The notes below the pieces were generated by a model. It worked only from the letters and a program-made list of their open reading frames with translations, did no database searches and had not been told where the DNA came from. Shown here in pieces: positions 9,962-22,757 of a stretch of DNA of 64,000 nucleotides (the first letter of the stretch is position 1; each line of letters starts with the position of its first letter). Made by a program: the position numbers and the translations under genes. Source of the DNA: Silene conica (taxonomy: Eukaryota > Streptophyta > Magnoliopsida > Caryophyllales > Caryophyllaceae); the NCBI GenBank assembly GCA_029255685.2, contig CM055318.2:5275001-5339000 (forward strand). Reading direction: 5' to 3'.

Positions 9962-12900
9962 TTAAACCACCGCGTCATCCGGAAGCTTGGCCGATTCTTT
10001 GCCATCACATTTACTCTGTTTTTGTTGAGGCTGAACGGTTAATGAACAAGAGGCATAATGTTGGCGTGGAAATTCAGATAACATTTGAACAACTTCTCGC
10101 ATTGTTGGACGTTCAATGCTATTATCTTGTGTGCATAGCATGGCAATGAAGAACAAGTGCATTGCTTCGTCTTGAGGCACGGTCGATAGTCGCGTATCTA
10201 GCACGACCGAGACGTTCTCCTTACGACAATTGGTTTGGAGTCGAGTCCATTGTACTATGTCTACCCCTTCTCCGAAATCTCCTACTGGACGACGTCCCGT
10301 TAGGAGTTCGAGTAGTACCACTCCAAAGCTGTAGACATCACTTTTTTCGTCCACTTTCAATGTGTACGCGTATTCTGTAAGAGAATTACGTAAGATAAGA
10401 TTAGTTTCGATACATTCCAACTTAATTTCCACTATTTTAACTAGAAACCGTCTTGTTCTGTAGTTTCTACATTTCTAATACAAATTCTTGTTTATTACGA
10501 AAATATGCATTTTAAACTAAAAATCCGTCAAACACACTAATAGTAGACAAATGACTAAGGTAGGATGTAACTAGCGACCAACATTAGGGTTATTTAACAT
10601 GATGGGCCAGCTCGGCCCAACTCGGTATATCGGTCTAGTATTTTACAGCCCGACCCGTAACGACTTCATCCTTGGGCCGGGCTAGTGCGCTACTTTCTCG
10701 GCCGGACCAGGTCCCAACCCTAAAAATGTTTAAAAAATAGGGGGGTCGGCCTGACCTGCTACTTAGTGGACTGGCTCGGGTAACATGAACCAGCACTGGC
10801 CAGCCCAACCCAGTCCCTCAACTAGGTCGTGCCTAGGCTGCTAACTCTTAACCTGACCTATTCCAAAACCGGTCTACGAACACTCCTAAACAATATATTT
10901 GATCTGTTTTATTTTAACACGAATATTACCAATATTGTCGTATGACAACATAGTTTTGGATACATTACAAGAAGATCAACAAAACATGTTGCCCACTAAG
11001 TGGTGTTGCCCTACAACTCCATATTGAATAGGAATGAAACTTGAAATAGTATATTTCTAGAACTTTAAAAATGAAGACCAAAATTTAAAAAACGTAAAAA
11101 AAAAGGAAAAAAGAAAAGTAAAAGTAGGAAAAATGGAGGGCTTTAGTGAAGTGGGCACGATAATATATGTGCATGTGGTTTCACTTTCACACCACACGAT
11201 GAAGACACACCTTCATTTTAAATAGTCTTCATGGCCCATTTTTTTTTATATTTACTCATTTTTGCACCACCCATTTTCGTGATTTAACTTTCTCCTTTTA
11301 TTTCTTTTATTTTCTACTTTCTTCAAATTTTAATCAAACTATAAACATTTCTAATTTTGAAAATAAATGATTGATGAGTAAAATAGGTTAAAAAAAATAA
11401 AGAAATGGGTATTAAAGCACGAGATTTATTTGACTAGTGTCGATAGACACTTGTCACACTTCTTTCGGTCACCATGAAAATGGATTTTAACACGAATATA
11501 AAATAAGTAGAATATAGTTAAATGGACAATGATATTGAGTTAAAATGCCATTTATAAATTTAAAAAATTGTTTAGGAAAATTTTCACCGTGAAATTAACA
11601 TTTCAGCTCAATAAGGAGTTAAACAAGTACAATATATTGTACATAATGATTCAAATTCATCTTACACCACCTAATAGTCTAAAACGACCTTGTGTCAATG
11701 TTGCTTATTTTAAGCAACAAATTCTGTTAAAAGTATTATTTATCTTTAACTTAAAACGAGTTATATTCAATTCTCCTCAAAATATTTCTTGGCTGATATA
11801 CAACTGATGATAGATGAAAGAAAATACCTAAAGAATGTCCTATGTAGTACGAAGTTTGTAATATATGTATACAAGTAAAGACGCGTTTAATTCATTTTTA
11901 TCTTAAGATAGAAAACACAATCTACCAACTTTAGAGAATTATTAAACCTAGAATGCACCAATATTACATATGAGAGTACTATTAAAATGAGAGACGTAAT
12001 ATAAAAACAAAAAAAACAAAAAATCCCTCCCCTTCTATAATGTGAGATGTCTCTTAATAACGCTAGTGGGGAGGATGAGTTTGGTTCGACATGAGAAGAT
12101 AAAATTTCCGAAAAGATTAAGTTCATATGAACTTGAAAATCACGTGAATTATGTAAATGTTGTTTTGTTGAATGTAGGAACTCCAATTTATGCGTGAATT
12201 TCCACCTACCTAGAGGGGTTAGGTAAGTGATTTCCTACCTTATATAGTAATTAGAGTTTCATACGAAGTTCTAGTTCTCATGAATTGGACAACCAAACCA
12301 GACTCAATTTTCCAACTTCTCATAATTTTCCAATTTATGTGATTTTAAAAGACAACTAAACAATCCCTTAGAGTCTATATAGACGAGGCTAGAAGGATTT
12401 ATGAATGTGTGGTTGCGTGGGTGTAGTGCATGACTTTAACAGTTCCCAATAAAATTCCTTGAACTGACACAAAACGCAAAACATTCAGAAACAAAATAAG
12501 AAAACCAGAGTTGTTCCTTATCATGTGATTCGAAGCAGTAATAAGGTAGGATGAGATAATAATAAGGTACGTAGTACCAAACAGAGTACTCATGGGTCTA
12601 TACCCAAGCCTGCTATGCACAGCACTACACTGCACCCTCTTTTCTTGGGATTCGAGTACGTGGTTTAGCACCACTCTGACTACCCTTACTCATCATCTTT
12701 GGTCCCCTTTCCACTTTCACCACCTTATACTACTACTATGCCCCACTTCCCCACTCTTCTTACCTCTTTTATATAAACACGGCTCTCAAACTCGATTAAA
12801 ATAGATTTATCAGCTGGGGTGATTATCAGTTGGGGCGGTGACCGTTTGGCCACTGCAGCCCCTAAAGGTATGACTTACATGGCCCGGGGGATTCAACCCC

Positions 12901-15900
12901 CTCGTCATAAAGAAAAAATAGATCTAAAAATAGAATTAGAATGTGAGAAATTTTAAGTTAAAACAATTTTAAGCAAGACCAGTTGTACCTCTTATTAGAT
13001 TAATAATAACATTAAAGGTTAAAAAGCATGTATTTTCGTTTTGCTTAAGTGTAAAAGATGTAACGTAGTGTAATTCAATGACGTTACGACCACTCTTTAA
13101 CTAGGTTTATGCATCAACAAAGCCAGAATTATCACTTTAATTCTATAAGATCGATTTAAAGTAATGAGCGACAACATGTGTCACTTGGATTAGTATCGTT
13201 TCTAAGCTCAATCTTAACACGAATAAACAAAGTTTTTCTTTATTTTTGGCCAATAACAATGATAGTTTTCTTACACAATATCTAGCTGACTCTCTGCATC
13301 GGACTTCTTTAATACATTATTTGAAAAGGAAATTAAACTAAAAATTCGATTGACAAATAGAATAAGTTTCTTAAGGAGACGATCTCGGCTTGCCAGATGA
13401 CCGCAAACAAAGTCTTATACTTGCATGGTACAAATTATTTGAGAAAGAAAAGAAGGTTATTGGCATACAGTAGGTCTGGTCTAGACAGAGTAGAGTATGT
13501 GATAGATGTATTTATTACTATTGTGTTTCTAACAACAGACAACTAGGACAAGGTATGATCACATTAAGCACAAAAGGAGTCCTTTTGGAGATCAAACCAC
13601 GTAACAACTGACATTACATGATTACACTCTTGGATCTTAAAACTTATACCTCGTGCATATTTCGCATTTTATATTTACATCTAACTCTTCAATCATTTCA
13701 GACAGCAAACAGACAAACCAGTATGGATTTATTAGCATAAAACAATTCTATATGGTCGATTAAAATTCAGTTCGATTCAGTTTAGTTCAGCTTTATTCAT
13801 TTTTGTTCAGCTTTATTCGGTTTAGTTCAGCTCTAAAAGCCAGAAAGATCATAGTTGAAGTCTCTCTTAAAACGATTTTAAGTGTGAAACGTCAAACGTA
13901 TGTTAGTTAATGGCTTACTAATCGGGTTAATACACACGAACACCTCGATTAATTGGTAAGGGTTTTGTAATGCAGCAATGTTAAAATTCACGAGGGAGAG
14001 TTTTATTGTCGTAGTGGTCTTACCAGCTCAAATCTTGACCAAAACCAAATAATAGGTAGTTTCAATTAAGTGTGGAACATGTCCAAAACCGTGTATAGGC
14101 TAGCAACTTTGGAACTGTCTCAATTAAGTGCGAAACAGGTCCAAAACATATCTCTAACACTTTTAACCGTGTTATTTCTGGTTTAATTTCAACTCCTTCC
14201 AATTTTGTTTCGTTGTATTCCGTCAAGTTTTATTTACGTTCAATCAATTATGTTCAATTAATCTTCTCAGAAAATTAACTTTTAATTCAACTAAATTCAC
14301 TAGACTTCAGTTTCACTCAATTTAGTTCAATCAAGCTCTACCCTAATTAATTCAATTCAACTCGTTTCAGTTGAAAAAAATAAGCCTAATTAATGTTCAT
14401 TACTAGTCAGCCGGTTAGTTTTAGATTCATTTCACGCGTAGAACCGTTTCAGAAAAACAAGATATAGAAAGTTTAACAATACCAATCGGAAATATTACAA
14501 AATATGAAAAGGGTAATTTTCATACCTGGAGCGATATAACCATAAGATCCAGCAACAGCGGACATGCATTCTGAGGCGCCACCATCCATCAAGAACTTAG
14601 CCAGGCCGAAATCCGCCACGTGGGCCTCGAAATTCGAGTCGAGTAAGATGTTATTCGACTTGACATCACGGTGAACGATCATAGGAGAACAATCATGGTG
14701 AAGATAACAAAGTCCCTTAGCAGCTTCAATTGCAATTTTATACCTTAAATTCCACCCTAAAAAACCTCCTAATTTTTTACCGTGTAGCGCTTCGCCTAAG
14801 CTTCCATTACGCATGTACTCGTACACCAAGAGATTCGTATGCTTACTCGAACAAAATGCCAATAATCTCACTATGTTCCGATGCCTAATGTTCCCCAATG
14901 TCTCAATCTCGGCTTTGAACCCGTGATCATGCTTCTGAGGTCCAAAACCGAGTAATTTTTTTACTGCGATTTCAGACCCACAACCCATTTTACCATGGTA
15001 AACAATTCCTGCACCTCCACGGCCGATCACATTTCCGTCTTTCATGAATTCCATAATGTCCGACACAGTAAATTCCACATTTTGAAATGTGGTCATTTTC
15101 CATGTGTCGGAGCTTCTTTTAAAAGATTTCGCTTTTAGGACCGCTACAGCCGCGAAAACCAAGGAGCAAAATAACAGAACAAGGGCTAAAATTAACTTAA
15201 ACTCCCCATTGGATTTTCGGGTTTGACCATTATTAAGCATAGTAAAATTACACGGGTTGTTCAAAGCCGGTCCACAGAGAAACGGGTTACCCGAGAAAGA
15301 TGAGGCATTAAAGATCGAAAACTGACCGGTCTCGGGCAGCTTACCCGAAAGATCATTGAATGAAAAATCAGCATGTGTAAGGCTTTTCATGGACCCTAGT
15401 GAAATGGGTAAGGTACCATTCAAATGATTATGAGATAAATTCAAGTAACTCAAGATTTTAACACTAGAAATTTCAAGAGGAATTATACCACTAAGATTGT
15501 TTAAACTAAGATCAAGGTAAGTAAGATGAAGACAATTACCAATCTCTTTCGGGATTAAACCCGATAGTAAATTATTACTAAAATCGATTTTCATTACTTG
15601 TTGAAGTTGCCCAATTGAAGACGGGATTTGTCCAACAAATTGGTTACTTTGAAAATAAAGGAACTGAGCTGAACTGAAATTAGCTATAGAAACTGGTAAA
15701 GACCCAGATAAAAGATTATTGGAAAGGTCAATTTGGTCTAGTTTAGTAGGATTTAACCTCAAAGGGTCTTCATTTTCGGGTAAATTACCCGAAAGATAGT
15801 TGTTTTGGAGCTCTAACAAGTTGAGTTGAGGTAAGTACATTAACCCATTTGGGACACTACCATTAAGGTAGTTTTGAGACAATCTTACTTTTGTTAGGCT

Positions 15901-17115
15901 AAGACATGACCCTAAACTTTGAGGTATAGTACCAAAGAGGAAATTATTCATTAAGATTAAAATGGTAAGTCGGTTCGACACACACAAGTTTGAAGGGATA
16001 GTACCAGTAAGCTTGTTGGAGGATAAGTCTAGCTCTTTAAGATTGCCACTTTGTCCTAATTTTCGCGGTATTTCACCTGTGAAGTTGTTCTTCCAGAGCT
16101 GAAGTTTATGCAAGTTTGGCAAATCAGCCAGATAATCAGGAATCGACCCATGTAACTTGTTAATGAACATGTTGAACAGGTTGAGATTCTTCAGATTGAT
16201 GAATTCAGATGGGATTTCCCCTGAAAGTGCATTTATAGAAAGATCGAGATTCACCAAATTCGTGAGATTCCCTAATTCCCTTGGAATTGACCCGGACAGT
16301 CGATTCATATGCAAGTACAGAGTGTCTAGCATCATCAAATTCCCTAGCTCTTTTGGTATCGGACCGCGTAATTCACAGATTGACAGGTCTAAGTGAACAA
16401 GATTCACCATTTTTCCAAATTCCTTAGGAATTCCACCTTCAAATACATTGTAAGATCCCAAGTATAGCTCTCTTAATTTAGTAAGATTGCCTAATTCGCG
16501 AGGAATTTTCCCGACTAGATCATTTCCTAAAAGAGACAAGTACTCTAACGAGAAAATGCTTCCATAATTCTTTGGAATTTCCCCGTAAAAATAGTTTCCT
16601 CCAAGCTCCAAATACCTCAACCTTGACAAGCTTGTAACACTAAGTGGAAGGACTGAAGTGAAATTGTTATTATACGCGTCGATAACCTCTAAGCTTGGTA
16701 AGCTTGAGTAGTTCAACTCCAACCCACCATTGAACAAGTTGTTTGAAATGTTTAGGTAAAGGAGATTGCTCAAGTTGTCGATTTGAAATCGCCCCGTGAA
16801 GTTATTCCCGGCTAAGGAGAGGTTAATGAGGTTGTCTAGGGAGTTAATTACATGGTAAAAAACAGAACCACCAAGGTTTAAATCTGTTAAGTCTAACGAG
16901 ACTACTCTCCCCTGAGCACACTTAACTCCTGTCCATAAGCAAACTGAGCTTGAATTTGACGAATCCCAGTTGCTTAACTCGGGATTAGTGAACTCAAACC
17001 CTTGCTTAAGCTTCACTAATGCTTCGAAATCCGATGATGAAACAGAATAACTAGTTAATAAACAAAACAACAATGTCATACCCAAATATGGTAAGAAAGT
17101 GACCATTTTTGACAT
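9962..17115 (-). CDS. BAM3/CLAVATA1-like LRR receptor-like kinase
   Basis: Plasma-membrane receptor kinase for CLE-type peptides (family role; this protein's ligand is unknown). Exon 1 is 17115-14526, exon 2 is 10374-9962; splicing rejoins [14 protein letters not shown] in the activation segment. Starting at the ATG at 17115 gives 1000 residues. Order: signal peptide ([16 protein letters not shown]), LRRNT with CLWTGVKC, about 20 LRRs with the [15 protein letters not shown] signatures typical of BAM receptors, a C-terminal cap (GNPFLCG), a TM helix ([19 protein letters not shown]), then an RD kinase: [25 protein letters not shown], and [12 protein letters not shown] at the end. An ATG at 17163 is in frame but would put charged residues before the signal peptide. 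The sequence resembles Arabidopsis BAM3 throughout. Odd: the intron is 4151 bp. Confidence 0.92.
10590..10885. repeat. GC-rich degenerate repeat in the BAM3-like intron
   Basis: A sharp GC island in otherwise AT-rich intron DNA, with repeated 'gggccgggct', 'ccagcccaacc' and 'ctcggcccaa' motifs on both strands. It resembles the interior of plant hAT-type non-autonomous elements with GGCCC-rich subterminal repeats. I could not find ends or a target duplication. Confidence 0.35.
12175..12372 (-). mobile_element. MITE-like remnant in the BAM3-like intron
   Basis: On the minus strand it begins 'aagggattgtttagttg' and continues with 'aattggaaaattatgag', 'gagtctggtttggttg' and 'ccaattcatgag'. The same order of motifs occurs on the plus strand at 24610-24810, so these are two copies of one dispersed family. 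The outer arms are imperfect. Confidence 0.5.
12807..12914 (+). mobile_element. 5'-truncated SINE, same family as 52943
   Basis: The core 'gcggtgaccgtttggccact' and following gcagcccctaaaggtatgacttac is closely similar to the 3' half of the SINE at 52943-53142. It ends in an A-rich tail. AAAATAGAT flanks it on both sides (12798-12806 and 12915-12923), a 9-bp target duplication. The tRNA-like head is missing, so this is a truncated insertion in the BAM3-like intron. Confidence 0.65.
13757..14395 (-). mobile_element. Two Tourist-like copies, minus orientation
   Basis: At 13757-13850 and 14160-14395 the sequence is the reverse complement of the 4242 family: 'ccagaaagatc' or 'tttctggtttaatttcaact' at one end, a run of 'ttcaattaatcttctcag' type blocks inside, and 'caactcgtttcagttg' followed by aaaaaaataagccta at the other end. 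The copy at 14160-14395 is nearly full length but its termini have mutated; the 13757 copy is partial. Both lie in the BAM3-like intron near its 5' splice site. Confidence 0.6.
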
Positions 17116-18210
17116 TTGACAAGAATTTTTGACCCAAATATATATATGTATATGTATATTCACTTAAGGGTATATGAGAAGAACATTATTATAACGCGGG
17201 TTTTGAGTCGGGTTTTGAGTGAGGGAAGAGTGTAAAAGAGAGGAGAATATTGGAAAGTTGTAGGTGAAATGTAGAAGGGTTTAAGAAATGAAACATTTTA
17301 TGAATTAATGTAAGTGAGTGAAAGTGTAAGGGAGAGTCTTCAAACTCAAGGCAAGCTAAGGACCTTAAAACTTTGGCCTTTATTTAGAGGGTTCTTTTTT
17401 GGTTTAATAAAGAGAGAAATAATGAGAAAGAAGAGAAGAATAATGCTAAAATGAGGGTTATGGGACCATAATAGTAGATGTATAATCAACTTTGATTAGA
17501 CAAAGTTGTATAGACAAAGAGAAAGAGAAAGCAAGAAGCATAAAGCCGTTTGGATAACAGATATTTAAAAGTAAAGGTTTTGGGGTGGTAAAAGAAAAAG
17601 AAAAAGACAAGGGAAAAAAAAAGTTTTGGATTCTCTATATTATTTTGTTTACGTCATTCCGTTTAGTCTACTCTGTAAAAGACCTGGTTAAAATCAGACT
17701 GCTAATAAAAAACTCATTTGAAGTTTTAGCATTGTTGTATTCACATACAGTTTAGTTTGTACTGGAGTTGGTTAAAAGAAGATTGTCGACAAAACATTCA
17801 TTCTAAGTTGGTTTAGCCTCTATTAATTCTACTCTTATTAGTATGTGTCATTGTTTTTTATTATTACTGTCCTAGAAAATTTAATAGAATTGCCTATGGA
17901 TTAACTAAGCGTACTTCTGTTCAGCAAATCTATTCTAACTGTCAGAAAAAAAAATAATATTGTTGTATGTACATAGTTATCAACTCGTCACATCGAGTTA
18001 AGTTAGATCGGTACAATATTAGTTGATATATGATCACTTATATGATTATCACACTTTAATATCTTCTAAGACTATGACACAATTACCTTTTTGGATTTAA
18101 TTTTCTTTTAGGGTATATCATTTCGTTTTGACAGATCCGAGCCGGGTAGGATCAATAAGGTGGTAAGTTTCACTCATCATTCACATGATTCAAACTGAAT
18201 GCCCTCCGAT
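17116..18210 (-). promoter_or_regulatory. 5' leader and promoter region of the BAM3-like gene
   Basis: Upstream of the start codon is an AT-rich leader with a TATATATATG stretch at about 17135-17155. On the minus strand a TATA-like 'ctaaataaagg' lies near 17375-17385, at a plausible distance for a leader of roughly 250 nt. No further gene is visible here. The TATA assignment is tentative. Confidence 0.3.
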
Positions 18211-18214
18211 TAAG

Positions 18215-18670
18215 AACAACTTTTTAAAGTAGAGCAAGGTGTTCACGGCTGCCTTCTGAATTTAATTAAAGGTTATGTTTTTTTTCCTTTTATTTCTATC
18301 ATTTGATTTAGTTTTATATTTGAGCTGGATAAAACCAACCACACTAGCAATAAAACCTTCAATCTTAGTTCTATCATTATTCCATTCACACATAATCGAA
18401 ACAAGGTAATATGTCAAATATCAAATATCAAATTAAGATAAATTAATACAACTCTTTAAAGTAGAGCTAATTGCTCATGCGTGCCTTTTGAATTTAATTA
18501 AAGGTTGTGTTTTTCTTCTTTATATCATTTGATTTAATGTGCATTTGAGCTGGATAATATCAACTAGAATGGTGATAAAACCCTCAATCTTAGTTCTAAC
18601 ATTATTCCATTCGCACATAACCATAAAGATAATATGTCAAATGTTAAATTAAGGTAAATCAATACAATAT
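18215..18670. repeat. Tandem duplication of about 230 bp
   Basis: Two adjacent units share 'gaatttaattaaaggtt', 'atcatttgattta', 'gagctggataa' and 'cattattccattc' in the same order (starting near 18221 and 18456). Identity is high but not complete, so the duplication is not recent. It lies 1.1-1.5 kb upstream of the BAM3-like start codon. Confidence 0.75.
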
Positions 18671-19601
18671 AAACCGATTCAAATGTTTCATGGGATGATT
18701 CTCACAATTTAATATAATCCAAGATGACAAAAATGCCCTTTGGCTTTAATTAAAGGCTATGCTTTTGTTTTGTTTGTTTGATTATATAGCTAATAGTCTA
18801 ATACTAATCTACTTTGGTGGAGAAATGATGAAATTGCACTTTTTATGATAATACGAAGAAAAATTGATAAAGATAGGTCATGATTTCGATCATACGAAGA
18901 TCCACATAATTGAATAATCTAGCTAGCTTAGTGACTGATTAAGGGATAATAATATTAAATTAAAGATGGTGATTTGTGTAGGTCATCATTATAAGAACAT
19001 CACTAAAAACCATAATTCTTAAGCTTTAGACTGAATGACTTGTTGCTGAGGTTGATAGCCATTATATATATATATACACACACTATATCTAATTATCTAG
19101 TTGTCTAATCATCAAATATTATTGCACTTAATCTAATGCATTGTTGGATTTTGAATACAATAATATCAAAACGTTTCCGTTATAAGCTTGTGATGTCTCA
19201 GATTTAAATAATGTTGAAAAGCGAAGGTGGTTGTTAGTTATTCGACAATATGCTTCATGGATAATAATTACTCTTTATTTTGATGAAATAAAGTAAAACG
19301 ATCAATGGAAGATTAGATTACAAATATTAACTTAAGCATGGGTTGAATTTTGTAGTAACATTTGTTTATCGTGAATATTTATTTAGCGTGATTTATATGT
19401 AGGTTATAAAGAAAAGTAAATATATTTATCATTGTCACGTTAGAGAATGACTTTATAGTTTTATACAAACGACTTTTTTTTCTATCATAAATGAAATTTT
19501 TTAAGAAAATGACTTAATGTTTTATCGTATATGTTAAATCACTGTATCGTACTATCATATTTATACCGTCTCACTTTCGTGTCTCATCTTGTGTCCTACT
19601 A

Positions 19602-19958
19602 CTTGGGGCGTCTTTGGGCCCGTGCGGTCGCACAGGGCCCCCAATTTTTTGGGTCAGAAATGAAAATAATAGTAAGAGTAAATAAATTCAGTACACTAAC
19701 TATTCAATCAAAGATAATGTCTTAGTGGATAAAAATCAGGTTTTTAGACATGAAGTCTCAGGTTCAAACCTTACTAACTTCATTTTGTACTCTTTTTACT
19801 TTCTTTTCTAAAATTCTTTTTACTTTCTTTTCTAAAATTTTGTTTCTTAAATGTTATATTGAGGCATCTTTTTAAAAAAATTTGTTTATTAAAATGTTAT
19901 ATAGGGGCTCCATTTCTAGAGCTCACACAGGGGCCCCCAAATTCCCGAGACGGCCCTG
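19602..19958. mobile_element. Non-autonomous hAT-like element
   Basis: The ends are CTTGGGGCGTCT and, read inward from the right, CAGGGCCGTCTC, with subterminal 'gtcgcacagggccccc' and 'cacacaggggccccc'. CCTACTA flanks both sides (19595-19601 and 19959-19965). CAGGGCCG-type ends and a 7-8 bp duplication fit hAT elements. In the middle, 'tctcaggttcaaacc' resembles a tRNA B box, so a SINE may be nested inside. There is no transposase reading frame. Confidence 0.7.
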
Positions 19959-19965
19959 CCTACTA

Positions 19966-21990
19966 ATTTAATATTCTGACACCTCATCCTTTGATAAAAT
20001 CTAAAAATACTTATTATCAATGTTTATTGTTTATGTGTCAAATGAAAAGATAATGAAACACGAGATGAGACACGAAAATAGGACAGATGATGCAAAACTC
20101 TTTCTAGAGAGCCCTATAATAAAAATTTATTGTAAATTTATTTTTTGAAATATTTTCCCATCTTAAAGGATACAAATATACATTTTACTAAACATTTACA
20201 TAGTCAAATCTAATTTATTTGTTTTAAGGTATAAGAAAAACCAATAAATAAATAATTAAAGATGGAAAATGAAAGAGGAAATCTAATAGATTTTGGAGCA
20301 CCAGAAGATGTCTCTTCTTTAAGCCAGCAAGTTGATGCTATTTAATTGGGAACATGTGGCAGTAAGACAGATAGCATAATGTGTACATGACATAGTAAAA
20401 GATGTGTATAATTATTTATTATTTTAATTTTATGTTCTTTCAAAATCAAATGATCAAAGTATAATTATGTATCCTCGGGATACAGAAACAAGCAGCTGCA
20501 ACCACTGCTTTATTTTACTTCTCTTGCTTTTTCTTACTTTTATTAAATTTAAATAAATGATTCTTAAACTCTCTTTATTATTTTTTGTATGACTTTCAAA
20601 ATTATATTACAAGTAAACTTTTTTTTTTTCACGACGACGAGGGAACCCGCATGTTGCTGTGAGTTATTTTAGACTTTGAGGTGTGCACTGAATGAACCAT
20701 TGAGTATATAAACGTAAAGTGCCTGCAAATTATGTATACCTGTCAATAACCACATTAGTGTGACATGCTCAAAAGTAGAAGATATAGTCTCGAACCATAT
20801 TATAACCTCCACAATATTGCTTTTGGAGATGTTTGAGTATATGATCATTGAAAATTTCACCAGAGTTTTAAGTAGTAACCGGCTAACCGCTGCCTTTTTT
20901 GTTTTACTTATAACAAACTCTCATCAGCGACGGGTTAAATCTGTCACAAGCTTGTAACGTGAGACAATCTTGCAAGTGAAAGGGAAAACAGGAAGGGCAA
21001 ATGAAAGGGATTGTAAGAGGTCACGAGCTTGTAACGCCATAAATAAGACTGACCGTTTCATATAAATGCTATTTTCAATCTTTGAAACTTTGAAAAACTC
21101 TCTTTATTGAAAAGAACAAAAAAAAAGGTTATGTAAAAAGCAATTTACACTTAATTTTTGTAGTTTTAAATACTAAAACGGGTTTTCAGAAATCGAATTT
21201 TAGTCTTTGTAACCAAGTTATGTGTTTGTAAACCCGTTTTACACAATATAGCGAAAATTCATCTAAAGGATTGAAAAAATTATTTTTCCTATAAAAACAT
21301 AATAACATATTATTTCTATAATCTTGGTTAGGAAATTTCTAATTCGATAGTGGGAAAAAATCGTATTCTGCTTACGGTGTATTTGTGTCTACAAAAGCTC
21401 TCGTCGTTAACATCCTTACCATCATGTGCAATTCGGGTGTTCACTCGAACTTAATCATTGAACTCGGGTTGGAAAATGCGCGACCAACGGCCCAACCCAA
21501 CTCCGGCTGCTTCAAATAATGAGATTGATCTCTAATGTTGTATGAATGATAGGGTAGTCTAGTCTTGGAAGGAGGCTGTAAAAGCAAAAGCAACAAATGA
21601 AGTCGTTTTGGTCCAATGCTTTACATCTTCCACTTCAAAAGAAGAGTCTAAAGACATATAAAGAGAATTGAAAAGCATCAAGAATCCTGATTCCTTTCAT
21701 GGAGAAGGGTGCCCTCTAACTTTTTACGGTCTTTCGAGCATTGCCAGTCATGGTCCGCTTTGGGCTGACTCGATTTAGATAATTAACTTTCAAAACAGGT
21801 CGGGTGATGGTCCGCTTTGGGCTGACTCGTATTCAGGTTAAGCACATCCATCCGGGAAAGGGTGAAAATGAAAGTCGGAAAATGATCTAAGCTAGTTAGC
21901 ACTAGTAGAAAAACGCGATGATGATGATGATGATCAGGTAGGAGGTTATCCGCCTCAAAGAACAACAGTAGGACTTAGAACGGTGTCATA
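19966..21990. other. Intergenic, mostly featureless
   Basis: AT-rich DNA between the BAM3-like and NIN-like genes. At about 20920-21060 'gcgacgggttaaatctgtca' plus caagcttgtaacg and a later 'gtcacgagcttgtaacg' look like a decayed MITE of the TTGTGACGG family. A 22-bp segment with 'atggtccgctttgggctgac' is repeated at about 21750 and 21806. I see no gene. Confidence 0.4.
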
Positions 21991-22354
21991 TGATCATTGT
22001 TCGACTTCAATAAACCTGTCAGCGACAGTAATATCAGCATCATTTCAGCAGATAATGTACTAAACAAGTAAACAGTTGCGAGTATTAAACTTATGCAAAA
22101 ACATTGTAACACAGGCACACAGCATACATCAGATGCACTACTGCTGCTGCTGCTGCTGCTGCTGCTACGATTATGGTTCGACTTCAATAAACCTGTCAGC
22201 CACAGTAATATCAGCATCATTTCAGCAGACGAGGTTCTAACTTCTAAACAGTTGCGAGTATTAAACTTGATCTTTCTATATATTATTTCCCTTGTTACTA
22301 CGGCAAGTACCTTATGCAAAAACATTGTAACACAGCATACATCAGATGCACTAC
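21918..22354. repeat. Direct duplication with trinucleotide repeats
   Basis: A block containing 'gttcgacttcaataaacctg', 'taatatcagcatcatttcag' and 'cagttgcgagtattaaactt' occurs at about 21998-22140 and again at 22174-22354; the second copy has an extra segment of about 50 bp. Between them is a (CTG)8-like run (22141-22165), and a GAT run lies near 21918. This is probably distal 3' flank of the NIN-like gene. Homopolymer peptides predicted from these runs are not credible proteins. Confidence 0.75.
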
Positions 22355-22574
22355 TACTAACACTAATACTACAACGAACGGCGGCTGCTGCTACTACATC
22401 TTATATACACAACTACTTCTATATGTATTAAACTGGATTAAGTCGGATGCTTGATTCCTCTGACATTTGCGGCCAGCACATTGATATCGTCCTCTGAACC
22501 TGTTTCCTGTACTTCTCAAAAACCAAACATTCTGCAAAACACGAGCAGCCTATCTCGAGGAGCTTCTCATTTTT

Positions 22575-22717
22575 AAGGCTTGTTTGAAAAGACCATACTT
22601 ACCGGTTACAAGGGTAATGGAACTCATTTCCATCTTTTGTTGCCACCATTTCTCTCCGTTTTGTTTTTGTTTCCGAGTCTTAATTTTGTACAAAATAGCT
22701 AATTCCAAGCAAGCCTT
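22575..22717. mobile_element. Small MITE-like inverted-repeat element
   Basis: AAGGCTTGTTTGA on the left (22575-22587) pairs with CCAAGCAAGCCTT on the right (22705-22717) as an inverted repeat with two mismatches. The length is about 143 bp and there is no coding capacity. A target duplication is not clear. It lies just beyond the stop codon of the NIN-like gene, probably in its 3' UTR. Confidence 0.45.
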
Positions 22718-22757
22718 TCGACACGTGTTTTAACAAGGAGTGTAGGACAACTACTTA

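Noticed and set aside
17116-17163. Upstream ATG of the BAM3-like gene
   Set aside because: It is in frame, but would add an odd HIHIYI stretch before the signal peptide; the ATG at 17115 gives a normal N-terminus.
21783-21965. His-rich small protein on the minus strand
   Set aside because: The histidines come from the GAT triplet run; no other support.
22093-22431. Poly-Leu or poly-Ser protein
   Set aside because: It is the translation of the CTG run and the flanking duplication.
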